DNA of 64,000 bases from Marinobacterium sp. LSUCC0821 (lineage in GTDB: Bacteria; Pseudomonadota; Gammaproteobacteria; Pseudomonadales; Balneatricaceae): contig NZ_CP051666.1 in NCBI RefSeq assembly GCF_012848475.1, positions 209,501-273,500 on the forward strand, in the 5' to 3' direction. The position numbers and the translations under genes were made by a program. Numbering within the stretch: position 1 is the stretch's first letter; the number at the start of each line of letters is the position of its first letter. Under the pieces are notes generated by a model, which was not told where the DNA came from, ran no database searches, and worked only from the letters and a program-made list of their open reading frames with translations. Positions 37,905-46,258 of the stretch are shown here, in pieces.

Positions 37905-39254
37905 ATGACTGATAAGAAAACTGGCTACTCTCGCCGTACGGTACTTAAAGGTACTGCTGCGTCGGCTGCAGCCATCGCTGTACCAAGCTTTTACATCCCA
38001 ACTGCATCTGCTGCTGGTTCGTTCCGTAACGACCCAGCCGCATCTGGTAAGTGTGTCCTAGGCTTTAACGTGCCTCAGACTGGTGCTTACGCAGACGAAG
38101 GTGCAGACGAACTACGCGCATTCAAACTGGCTGTTAAACACCTAAACGGTGAAGGCGACGGCGGTATGATGAACACCATGAAACCAATGAATCTTAAAGG
38201 TAACGGTATTCTTGGTATGAAAGTTGAGTACGTAACAGGTGATACTCAGACTAAGTCTGACGCTGCACGTGCATCGGCTAAGCGTATGATCGAGAAAGAT
38301 GGCGTAATCATGTTCTCTGGTGGTTCATCATCAGGTGTGGCGATCGCTGTACAGGCTCTAGCTGAAGAGATGGGTACCATCTTCATGGCGGGTCTAACTC
38401 ACTCAAACGATACAACTGGTAAAGACCGTCGTCGTCACGGTTTCCGCCACATGTTCAACTGTCACCAGTCAGCACTTGCTCTTCGTCCAGTGCTAGCTAA
38501 AGAGTACGGTGCAGATCGTCAGGTTTACCACCTAACGGCTGACTACACTTGGGGTTGGTCACAGCAGGACTCAATCGAGAAAGGTATGGCTGCGGAAGCA
38601 AACTGGCAGACAGTTGCTAACGTTAAAACACCAGTAGGTGCAGGCGACTTCTCTCAGTACATCACACCAATTCTAAACTCTGGTGCTGATACCCTAATCC
38701 TTAACCACTACGGCGGTGACATGGTTAACTCTTTGACTCAGGCGATTCAGTTCGGCCTGAAAGATAAGCAGGTTAACGGTAAGGACTTCCAGATCATCGT
38801 TCCTCTTTTCTCTCGTCTAATGGCGAAAGGTGCGGGCGACAACATGAAGGGCATCCTAGGTTCTACGAACTGGAACTGGAAGCTGACTGACGAAGGTTCT
38901 AAAGCATTCGTTAAGTCGTTCGGTCAGGAATATGGTTTCCCACCATCACAGGCAGCTCACACTTGTTACGTTCAGACTATGCTTTACGCAGATGCTGTTG
39001 AGCGTGCAGGTTCATTCGATCCGCAGGCAGTTATTGCTGCGCTTGAAGATCACGAGTTCGATGGTATGGGTAACGGTGCTTCTCTATACCGTAAAGCGGA
39101 CCACCAGGTTATGAAGAATGGCCTAGTTGTACGCGGTAACATGAACCCAACATCTGACTTCGACCGTCTTGAAGTTCTTGATGTGGTTTCTCGTGAGAAG
39201 CTTACTTACGATCCAAACGAAGGACCATTCGCCGGCGGCGCTCAGTGGTCTTAA
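37905..39254 (+). CDS. Branched-chain-type ABC importer substrate-binding protein with Tat signal
   Basis: This is a LivK-family (periplasmic type I) binding protein of a HAAT-type importer. The N-terminus SRRTVLKGTAASAAAIAVP is a twin-arginine signal, so the protein is exported folded. The mature part includes VLGFNVPQTGAYADEGADEL and YTWGWSQQDSIEKGM. The ligand (amino acid, urea, amide or aromatic acid) cannot be read from sequence. Codon bias is strong, as in groEL, so it is probably abundant. A weak promoter (TTGAAG, 17 bp, TAACTT at 37828-37856) may precede it. Confidence 0.9.
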   Translation: MTDKKTGYSRRTVLKGTAASAAAIAVPSFYIPTASAAGSFRNDPAASGKCVLGFNVPQTGAYADEGADELRAFKLAVKHLNGEGDGGMMNTMKPMNLKGNGILGMKVEYVTGDTQTKSDAARASAKRMIEKDGVIMFSGGSSSGVAIAVQALAEEMGTIFMAGLTHSNDTTGKDRRRHGFRHMFNCHQSALALRPVLAKEYGADRQVYHLTADYTWGWSQQDSIEKGMAAEANWQTVANVKTPVGAGDFSQYITPILNSGADTLILNHYGGDMVNSLTQAIQFGLKDKQVNGKDFQIIVPLFSRLMAKGAGDNMKGILGSTNWNWKLTDEGSKAFVKSFGQEYGFPPSQAAHTCYVQTMLYADAVERAGSFDPQAVIAALEDHEFDGMGNGASLYRKADHQVMKNGLVVRGNMNPTSDFDRLEVLDVVSREKLTYDPNEGPFAGGAQWS

Positions 39255-39255
39255 T

Positions 39256-39317
39256 CCAAGTGTAATTTTTTATTACACCTTGGCGTGCGAAGGGGTCCAA
39301 GGGACCCCTTCGTTTTA
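39256..39317 (+). terminator. Tandem hairpins after the binding-protein gene
   Basis: First hairpin: CCAAGTGTAA / TTACACCTTGG (39256-39283, one bulged C). Second: CGAAGGGGTCC / GGACCCCTTCG (39288-39298 with 39302-39312), then TTTTA. The second resembles a partial terminator. Because the permease genes follow on the same strand, it probably reduces read-through and protects the binding-protein mRNA. Confidence 0.75.
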
Positions 39318-39342
39318 TTAGCATTTTTGGAGATTCGTAGCT

Positions 39343-40359
39343 GTGGATGCAATAATCCTCCAGATTTTGAACGGTCTAGATAAGGGTGGTGCTTATGCGC
39401 TGATTGCCCTGGGTCTAACGTTGATTTTCGGTACCTTAGGCGTCGTGAACTTTGCTCACGGTGCGTTATTCATGTTGGGTGCTTTCGTCGCAGTATCAGT
39501 TCGCGAAGTACTTACAATTTCAACAAAAATTAAAGATGAATCGGTAACATTCTTTGAAGCATTCAAAGAAGTACCATATCTTGAGTTATGGCTTGGAGAT
39601 ACTGGTAAAGCGATCATAGATTGGTCCGTACCGATATCTATACTCATTGCAGTTCCGATCATGTTGGCGATTGGCTTGATTATGGAGCGCGGTCTTATCC
39701 GTCACTTCTATCGCCGTCCGCACGCTGATCAGATTCTTGTAACCTTTGGTTTGGCAATTGTCATTCAAGAGATTATCAAGGCTATCTACGGTGCTAACCC
39801 AATTCCACAGCCAGCACCTGAAATATTCGAGGGTACAGCTAACATAGGTGCGCTCTTTGGATTAGGGGACAATATTGTCTACCCTAAATGGCGTCTTGTT
39901 TACCTCGGTTTTGCAGGCTTAATCATAGCTGCTGTGTTTGCATTCTTGCAGTTCACCACCTTTGGTATGGTCGTGCGTGCAGGTATGGCTGATCGTCAAA
40001 CGGTTCAGCTCCTAGGTATTAACATTACCAAACGCTTTAGTATTGTCTTTGGTCTTGCCGCTGTCGTAGCGGGCTTGGCTGGTCTTATGTATACCCCAAT
40101 ACTCTCACCTAACTACCACATGGGTATGGACTTCTTGGTTCTCTCCTTTGTCGTGGTTGTAGTCGGCGGTATGGGCTCACTCCCTGGTGCAGTAGCGGCT
40201 GGATTCCTCCTAGGTATTTTGCAGTCATTCGCGTCAATGAATGAAATTAAGAGCATTATTCCAGGTATCGACCAGGTCATCATTTATCTTGTAGCTATGA
40301 TCGTACTGCTTGTTCGTCCACGCGGTCTCATGGGTCGTAAAGGTGTGATGGAGGACTAA
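39343..40359 (+). CDS. Branched-chain-type ABC transporter permease (LivH family)
   Basis: This is the first inner-membrane permease of the importer. The 338-residue product has about eight membrane segments. It carries the LivH signatures [25 protein letters not shown] near the N-terminus and the EAA-type loop in [18 protein letters not shown] near the C-terminus. It is longer than a typical LivH of about 300 residues because of a soluble insertion at about residues 53-85. Translation starts at GTG. The livM-type gene follows after 1 bp. Confidence 0.92.
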   Translation: MDAIILQILNGLDKGGAYALIALGLTLIFGTLGVVNFAHGALFMLGAFVAVSVREVLTISTKIKDESVTFFEAFKEVPYLELWLGDTGKAIIDWSVPISILIAVPIMLAIGLIMERGLIRHFYRRPHADQILVTFGLAIVIQEIIKAIYGANPIPQPAPEIFEGTANIGALFGLGDNIVYPKWRLVYLGFAGLIIAAVFAFLQFTTFGMVVRAGMADRQTVQLLGINITKRFSIVFGLAAVVAGLAGLMYTPILSPNYHMGMDFLVLSFVVVVVGGMGSLPGAVAAGFLLGILQSFASMNEIKSIIPGIDQVIIYLVAMIVLLVRPRGLMGRKGVMED

Positions 40360-40360
40360 C

Positions 40361-41476
40361 ATGCATATTGAAAAATTTACCCCTAAATCGGACATGATGC
40401 TGTTGCTTGGTTTCTCAGCATTTGTCCTTCTAATGCCATTGTGGATGCAGCCTTTCGGTGCAGCTTACCCAGACTTGATGCAGCGTTTCGCTATCTTCGG
40501 TCTATTTGCAATTGGCTTTAACATTCTCTTTGGTCAGACGGGTTACCTGTCATTTGGTCATGCCGCATTTATCGGTATGGGCTCGTACACAACGGTTTGG
40601 ATATTCAAACTGTTTACACTCAATATCATTCCGGCAATGGTTGCAGGTGTAGTGGTGTCAGGTATCTTTGCTCTGTTGATTGGTTTTATCTGTCTTCGTC
40701 GTACAGGTATCTACTTCTCAATTCTGACTCTTGCATTGGCTCAGATGTGTTACAACCTTGCGTACTCTGTACTAACCCCGCTTACTATGGGTGAGACAGG
40801 TCTTCAGGTTGAAGCAGCAGATCCGCGTGCTTGGGATGCTCCACTAGCGGCAGGTGAAGTACCACGTACACACCTCTTCGGTATGGAGATGACAGATATG
40901 GGCGGCCTAGCAGGTTTCTACATCTGTGCAGTCATTCTGATTATCGGTTTCTACGTCGCGCTACGAATCACACGCTCTCCTTTTGGTTCGATGCTGCGCG
41001 GTCTTAAAACTAACCAGAACCGTATGGCGTACACGGGTTTGAATACACGTCCTTATGCACTAGCGGCATTTGTAATCTCTGGCATGTATGCAGGCCTTGC
41101 AGGTAGCTTGATGGCAGCAATGGACCCACTTGCGGGCGCTGAACGTATGCAGTGGACAGCATCAGGTGAGGTTGTTCTTATGACCATCCTAGGTGGTGTG
41201 GGTACGCTAGTCGGTCCTTTCCTAGGTGCTGTTTCAATCAAGTACTTCGAGAATATCTTCTCTGCTATCGATGGTGCAGTGCTTACTAGCATGTTCGATT
41301 TCTTACCAGATTTTCTTGTGTCAGCGATTGTTCCAGTACTCTCGTTGTTCGTAGGTAAAGGGTGGCACCTAACACTGGGTCTCATCTTTATGCTAGTGGT
41401 TATCTTCCTGCCTGGCGGCATCATGGAAGGTTACCGTCGAATCAAAGCTCGCTTTACGAAGTCGGCTGAAGAATAA
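40361..41476 (+). CDS. Branched-chain-type ABC transporter permease (LivM family)
   Basis: The second permease, 371 residues, has about nine to ten membrane segments. It shows the LivM signatures [24 protein letters not shown] and the [13 protein letters not shown] loop that contacts the ATPases. It is one base after the LivH-type gene and 22 bases before the first ATPase gene. Confidence 0.93.
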   Translation: MHIEKFTPKSDMMLLLGFSAFVLLMPLWMQPFGAAYPDLMQRFAIFGLFAIGFNILFGQTGYLSFGHAAFIGMGSYTTVWIFKLFTLNIIPAMVAGVVVSGIFALLIGFICLRRTGIYFSILTLALAQMCYNLAYSVLTPLTMGETGLQVEAADPRAWDAPLAAGEVPRTHLFGMEMTDMGGLAGFYICAVILIIGFYVALRITRSPFGSMLRGLKTNQNRMAYTGLNTRPYALAAFVISGMYAGLAGSLMAAMDPLAGAERMQWTASGEVVLMTILGGVGTLVGPFLGAVSIKYFENIFSAIDGAVLTSMFDFLPDFLVSAIVPVLSLFVGKGWHLTLGLIFMLVVIFLPGGIMEGYRRIKARFTKSAEE

Positions 41477-41498
41477 CTTAAGCTAACAGGATATTGAT

Positions 41499-42254
41499 AT
41501 GTCAGTACTAGAAATCTCTGGCGTAAACAAAACATTCGGTGGCTTGAGAGCACTGGATGACGTCAACTTAAAAATTGAAGAGAAAACTGTGCATGCGGTT
41601 ATCGGACCGAATGGTGCAGGTAAATCAACTCTACTAAACGCAGTTATCGGTAAGCTGATTCCGGACAATGGTTCGATCACTTTTGCGGGTAACAGCATGA
41701 TCGGTCTAAAACCGCACAAGATTAACCAGTTGGGTATCTCTCGTGTATTCCAGACTCCTGAGATCTTTGCAGATCTCTCGATTATGGAAAATATGATGAT
41801 TCCTCTGCTTGCGCACCGTGATGGCGAATTCAAGCTTAACGCTTGGAAACGTTCTGATACGGATGCTGATCTGCAAGATAAAGCAGCTAAATACCTTGAG
41901 TATGTGAACATGCTCGGCAAGTCAGATGACCATGCGGGCAGCATGAGCCGTGGTGATAAACGTCGCCTTGAACTTGCTATGTGTCTCTCTCAAGAGCCAA
42001 AACTATTGCTACTTGATGAACCAACTGCGGGTATGGCTCGTGCTGATACCAACAACACCATCGACCTTCTTAAGAAGATTAAAGCGGATGGTATGACCAT
42101 GGTTATCATTGAGCACGACATGCACGTTGTATTCTCGCTTGCTGACAAAGTAAGCGTTATGGCTGCGGGTCACGTAATTGTGGAAGGTTCACCGGATGAG
42201 ATTAAAGTTAACCCTAAAGTTCGTGAAGCGTACTTGGGAGGAGCAGAAGTATGA
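41499..42254 (+). CDS. Branched-chain-type ABC transporter ATP-binding protein (LivG family)
   Basis: LivG-type ATPase of 251 residues. It has Walker A (GPNGAGKST), the family's ISRVFQTPEIFADLSIMEN segment, signature-like MSRGDKRRLELAM, which departs from the canonical LSGGQ (here S-R-G-D), and Walker B (LLLDEPTAGM). The serine-arginine-glycine-aspartate signature is seen in the urea/short-chain amide sub-branch of LivG proteins. It overlaps the LivF-type gene by 4 bp. Confidence 0.92.
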   Translation: MSVLEISGVNKTFGGLRALDDVNLKIEEKTVHAVIGPNGAGKSTLLNAVIGKLIPDNGSITFAGNSMIGLKPHKINQLGISRVFQTPEIFADLSIMENMMIPLLAHRDGEFKLNAWKRSDTDADLQDKAAKYLEYVNMLGKSDDHAGSMSRGDKRRLELAMCLSQEPKLLLLDEPTAGMARADTNNTIDLLKKIKADGMTMVIIEHDMHVVFSLADKVSVMAAGHVIVEGSPDEIKVNPKVREAYLGGAEV

Positions 42255-43009
42255 CAAACTCTGTAGCAACTGAAGCGGTACTTACCCAAAATTTGGGTAC
42301 GCCGGTTACTTACTGTTCAATACACGATATCCACGGCTACTACGGTGAGTCTTACATCGTTCAGGGTGTTAGTTTTAATATCCACGAAGGTGAAATTCTT
42401 GCCCTGTTAGGCCGAAACGGTGCGGGTAAGACCTCTACACTTCGTACAATTGCACGTTGTGATGACCCAGTTCTTAAAGGCGGTGAGATCTGGTTGGATC
42501 ACCAGAATATCCATGAAATGACAGCATACGAGGCATCACAAGCGGGTATCGCACTCGTGCCTGAAGATCGCTGTATCATTCCAGGACTTACTGTTGAAGA
42601 GAACTTGCAGCTCGCTCAAATTGCCCCGCCTAAGGGTTGGAGCATTGAGCGTATATACGAACTCTTCCCACGTTTGGGTGAGCGCCGCAACCAGGAGGGT
42701 GTAACTCTCTCGGGTGGTGAGCAGCAGATGCTTGCCATTGGACGTGCACTTTGCCGTGACATTAAAGTCCTTCTTCTTGATGAGCCATATGAAGGTTTGG
42801 CTCCAGTAATCGTTCAAGAGATTGAACGTACCCTGAAAGAGATTAAGGGTCTTGGTATCACTACAGTTATCGTCGAGCAGAACGCCATAGCGGCACTTAA
42901 ACTTGCCGATCGTGCTGTTATTCTAGATACAGGTAATGTGGTATTTGATGGAACTGCACAGGAGGTGCTTGAAAATGAAGCACTTCGAAATGAGTACCTC
43001 GCGATCTAA
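42251..43009 (+). CDS. Branched-chain-type ABC transporter ATP-binding protein (LivF family)
   Basis: LivF-type ATPase of 252 residues, with Walker A (GRNGAGKTS), IALVPEDRCIIPGLTVEENL typical of LivF, signature LSGGEQQMLAIGRAL and Walker B (VLLLDEPYEGLAP). It is the last gene of the five-gene importer operon and is followed by a strong terminator. Confidence 0.94.
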   Translation: MTNSVATEAVLTQNLGTPVTYCSIHDIHGYYGESYIVQGVSFNIHEGEILALLGRNGAGKTSTLRTIARCDDPVLKGGEIWLDHQNIHEMTAYEASQAGIALVPEDRCIIPGLTVEENLQLAQIAPPKGWSIERIYELFPRLGERRNQEGVTLSGGEQQMLAIGRALCRDIKVLLLDEPYEGLAPVIVQEIERTLKEIKGLGITTVIVEQNAIAALKLADRAVILDTGNVVFDGTAQEVLENEALRNEYLAI

Positions 43010-43037
43010 CATTTGTTGTTAGATGCAAGTGGAACTA

Positions 43038-43068
43038 AGTGCCCGGCAATTGCCGGGCACTCTTTTTT
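43038..43068 (+). terminator. Rho-independent terminator after the importer operon
   Basis: The stem AGTGCCCGGCA / TGCCGGGCACT (43038-43048 with 43051-43061) is followed by CTTTTTT. It closes the liv-type operon. Confidence 0.95.
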
Positions 43069-43125
43069 GAACTCGCCAAAACTGCTAGTGTTAGCACATC
43101 TTTTTACTGATTATAGATTTAAGCA

Positions 43126-44052
43126 ATGTCAGAACGTCGCGAACCCGGTTTCAATATTGATCAGCTTAATGATCCAGTCCCTACACTGGAGCCTTCGGCA
43201 CCTACTAAAACTCAGTCCAAGCCAAAAGCGCTTAGAGCATCTGAAGCTCCAGTACCCGCGCGTGGCAATGGTCTGTTAGTGGGTTTGGTAGTAGTGTCGT
43301 TAGCTGCAACGGCTGCCATCGGATTTCTTAACTATAAGATGCAGCAAAAATTAGATCAGCAGTCCTCATTGATCGAGCAGATGAATCTCTGGCTTGAGAG
43401 CACCGATGCGAACCTAGCAAAAACTTCAACTACAGCATCACAGTCAGGTGAGACCCTTCAGTCACGAATGGAGCAGGTAAGTCAGCGCCTTGAAGATCGT
43501 ATCAAACACTTCGACTCTGAAATCGCTAAGCTGTGGACTGTCTCATACCAGAGAAATAAGCCGCAACTTGAAGAGCAGGGTAAACTTTTGGATGCGCAGA
43601 CCAGTAAGCTAGATAAGCTAGCCGCTACGGTTGAGGTTCAAAGCAAAGAGCTGCAAAAGCAGATTGCTACCGTCGGTGGAATTCAAACCGCCAGTGACAC
43701 TGCCGCTAAAGATGCAAAAGAGGCCCTCAATAAGGCTTCAGGTGTTGATAAGCAGCTTAAAACGCTTTCGGATTCCCTAGCTAAATTAAGTAAAGCAAAT
43801 AGTGCGCTACAGAAACAGCTCACTCAACTCACAAGTGACACTGAATTCCAGTTGTCGATTGAGCGTGACGAGCGCGCCAAGCTAGCTGATCGTATTCAAA
43901 AGGGGGGTGATACCCTGCCTATTGAGCGTCGCCTAGTGACTATTGAAGAGCGACTTGCTTCTATCGATTCAAGTAGAAAAACAGTTAACGATGAGTTGCT
44001 AAAAGTTAAACAGCAGGTCAATACCTTGCTGTTAGAGGGAGCAATCCGTTAA
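43126..44052 (+). CDS. Membrane-anchored coiled-coil protein of unknown function
   Basis: I do not recognise a named family. The 308-residue product has a polar, proline-rich cytosolic N-terminus (about 1-45), one membrane helix (about 48-66, GLLVGLVVVSLAATAAIGF), and a long alpha-helical coiled-coil region to the C-terminus with many Gln, Lys and Leu residues. The topology suggests a periplasmic or envelope scaffolding role. No ribosome binding site is evident before the ATG. It lies between the importer terminator and thpR, with no obvious functional neighbour. Confidence 0.75.
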   Translation: MSERREPGFNIDQLNDPVPTLEPSAPTKTQSKPKALRASEAPVPARGNGLLVGLVVVSLAATAAIGFLNYKMQQKLDQQSSLIEQMNLWLESTDANLAKTSTTASQSGETLQSRMEQVSQRLEDRIKHFDSEIAKLWTVSYQRNKPQLEEQGKLLDAQTSKLDKLAATVEVQSKELQKQIATVGGIQTASDTAAKDAKEALNKASGVDKQLKTLSDSLAKLSKANSALQKQLTQLTSDTEFQLSIERDERAKLADRIQKGGDTLPIERRLVTIEERLASIDSSRKTVNDELLKVKQQVNTLLLEGAIR

Positions 44053-44141
44053 TTTGAAAAGTTTTCAACTGATCAATACTTGTTCACTTCGTCTCGAATC
44101 GGCACAATACGCGCCACGCGTGAACGTGGGACAAAAAAGTT

Positions 44142-44702
44142 TTGAAACTTAGGACTTTTTTTGCACTCAGGGTCCCGGAACGATTAGCCAGAGATCTGGC
44201 TAACTTTTCGGATGAGCTCTGTGAATATGATCGTGGCTTGGATGCCCTATGGGTCGATTCGAGCGGTTACCATCTCACCTTGAGTTTTCTAGGTGATATC
44301 GATCTCGATCAGGTTGAATTGCTTGAGTCACGTGTGAGAGATATTTCACTCGGACCACGATTCGATGTCCAGCTTGACCATATTGGTTACTACGCTGTAA
44401 ATCCTTCACTATCTGTTGTGGCTGCAATGACAGCTCAGCAAGAGGAGCTGATTTGTTTACAGCAGAGTCTAGTCGATATAGCGACTGATGTCGGAATCGA
44501 GTTAGATGATCGAAACTTTATGCCCCATGTCACACTTGCTCGTTTGCCATCGCAAAGTCGTTTCGCAATAGAGTCAGAATTACCCAAGATCGATAAACAT
44601 CTTCCAGCTGATTCAGTAGTTCTTCTGCAGAGTCGGCCAGGTGAAAAAGGGTCGATCTACACGCCGCTGTTTGAAGTTGAATTGCCGCGGTCAGATGTTT
44701 AA
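44142..44702 (+). CDS. thpR: RNA 2',3'-cyclic phosphodiesterase ThpR (LigT-like)
   Basis: ThpR hydrolyses 2',3'-cyclic phosphodiester ends of RNA and belongs to the 2H phosphoesterase family. Both HxTL motifs are present: H44 in YHLTLSFLG and H129 in MPHVTLARL. The 186-residue product begins at a TTG (MKLRTFFALRVPERL), which matches the family N-terminus; no ATG is available nearby. The trhP gene follows on the same strand after 18 bp. Confidence 0.92.
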   Translation: MKLRTFFALRVPERLARDLANFSDELCEYDRGLDALWVDSSGYHLTLSFLGDIDLDQVELLESRVRDISLGPRFDVQLDHIGYYAVNPSLSVVAAMTAQQEELICLQQSLVDIATDVGIELDDRNFMPHVTLARLPSQSRFAIESELPKIDKHLPADSVVLLQSRPGEKGSIYTPLFEVELPRSDV

Positions 44703-44720
44703 CCAAAATTTGAGAAAGTA

Positions 44721-46073
44721 ATGCGTAAGCCAGAACTTCTATCCCCTGCGGGAACCCTTCGTAACATGAAGTACGCCTTTGCGTACGGTGCTGATGCTGT
44801 ATACGCAGGACAGCCACGTTACAGCCTTCGTGTCCGCAACAACGACTTTACCCACGAAAACCTTCAAGAAGGTATCAATATCGCTCATCAGTTAGGTAAG
44901 AAGTTTTTTGTGGCAAGTAATATTTTGCCGCACAACTCAAAACTCGGTACCTACATGAAGGATATCGATCCCGTTATTGCGATGAATCCAGACGCGATGA
45001 TCATGTCAGACCCAGGTTTGATTATGATGGTTAAGGATAAGTACCCAGATCTCCCAATCCACCTATCAGTTCAGTCAAACACTATGAACTGGGCGGCAGT
45101 GAAATTTTGGGAGCGTGCTGGTATTGAGCGCATCATCCTATCGCGTGAATTGAGCCTCGATGAAGTTGAAGAGATTCGTCAGCAGTGTCCAGATATTGAG
45201 CTTGAAGTATTCGTTCACGGTTCACTCTGTATTGCTTACTCTGGTCGTTGTCTGCTCTCTGGTTACATCAACCACCGTGATCCTAACCAGGGTACCTGTA
45301 CTAACTCTTGTCGTTGGAAATACGATGCGCATGAAGCGAAAGAGGATGATTCAGGTGATGTGGTTGCCGTTCAAAGCTTTGATCCTGTAGCTGAGAAGAA
45401 ACCAGCGCTGGGTGAGGGTGAACCAACTGATAAGATCTTCCTGCTTCAGGAAGAGACTCGTCCTGGTGAATACATGCCAGCGTTTGAAGATGAGCATGGT
45501 ACTTACATCATGAACTCTAAAGACCTGCGAGCTATTCAGCACGTACACCGTCTTGCTGCGATGGGTGTGGATTCACTGAAGATTGAAGGTCGTACGAAGT
45601 CGCACTACTACGTAGCGCGTACAGCTCAGGCCTACCGTCAAACGATCGATGATGCTGTTGCTGGTCGCCCGTTTGATAAGGGTTTGATGGATGTTCTTGA
45701 GAACCTGGCAAACCGCGGTTACACCGAAGGTTTCTACCGTCGCCATGTGCACGATGAGTACCAGAACTATGAGACTGGTAGCTCTGTTGGTGTACACCAG
45801 CAGTTTGTTGGTGAAGTTGTCGAGCATGATGCGGCTGCAGGCAAGCTCGTTATCGATGTTAAGAATAAGTTTGAAGTGGGTGATACGCTTGAACTGATGA
45901 CCCCTGTTGGTAACCGTCGCTTCAAGCTAGGTGAGCTTTACGATAAGAAAGGTGCTTCAATCGAAGTTGCACCGGGTTCTGGTCACCGCGTAACCCTGCC
46001 ACTCGATTTCGCGACTGATATGGAATATGCACTTCTGATGCGTGACCTGCCAAACGCCCCAGAGCGAGGCTAA
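44721..46073 (+). CDS. trhP: Prephenate-dependent tRNA uridine(34) hydroxylase TrhP (YegQ, U32 family)
   Basis: TrhP makes 5-hydroxyuridine at the wobble position of several tRNAs, using prephenate. The 450-residue product belongs to peptidase U32-like proteins: RKPELLSPAGTLRNMKYAF at the start, EVFVHGSLCIAYSGRCLLS, and conserved cysteines in NQGTCTNSCRW that likely bind an iron-sulfur cluster. Its length matches YegQ rather than the shorter UbiU/UbiV or longer RlhA proteins. Confidence 0.93.
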   Translation: MRKPELLSPAGTLRNMKYAFAYGADAVYAGQPRYSLRVRNNDFTHENLQEGINIAHQLGKKFFVASNILPHNSKLGTYMKDIDPVIAMNPDAMIMSDPGLIMMVKDKYPDLPIHLSVQSNTMNWAAVKFWERAGIERIILSRELSLDEVEEIRQQCPDIELEVFVHGSLCIAYSGRCLLSGYINHRDPNQGTCTNSCRWKYDAHEAKEDDSGDVVAVQSFDPVAEKKPALGEGEPTDKIFLLQEETRPGEYMPAFEDEHGTYIMNSKDLRAIQHVHRLAAMGVDSLKIEGRTKSHYYVARTAQAYRQTIDDAVAGRPFDKGLMDVLENLANRGYTEGFYRRHVHDEYQNYETGSSVGVHQQFVGEVVEHDAAAGKLVIDVKNKFEVGDTLELMTPVGNRRFKLGELYDKKGASIEVAPGSGHRVTLPLDFATDMEYALLMRDLPNAPERG

Positions 46074-46078
46074 CAAAT

Positions 46079-46108
46079 AAATACCGGCACCTGTTGCCGG
46101 TATTTTTT
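46079..46108 (+). terminator. Rho-independent terminator after trhP
   Basis: The stem ATACCGGCA / TGCCGGTAT (46081-46089 with 46095-46103) is followed by TTTTT. It ends the trhP transcript before the fumarase gene. Confidence 0.93.
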
Positions 46109-46188
46109 ATCTAAATTTATCCCAATTCGTTATGTAAAAAGGTCTTTTCTTAGACCAACGGTGGCATCCAAGCTTTGCTGCAATGCGT

Positions 46189-46194
46189 TATAAT
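46189..46194 (+). promoter_or_regulatory. Possible -10 element of the fumarase promoter
   Basis: A perfect TATAAT is located 65 bases before the fumarase ATG. No good -35 element is seen at 16-18 bases upstream, so the assignment is tentative. Confidence 0.35.
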
Positions 46195-46258
46195 GCGCAC
46201 CACATTTTGGGTTCTTTATTCATAACCCTTTGCTTTCACCTGTAAATGGAGTCTTACA

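Noticed and set aside
41483-41944. 153-codon open frame antisense to the LivG-type gene
   Set aside because: Complete overlap with a gene showing all ABC motifs; no independent support.
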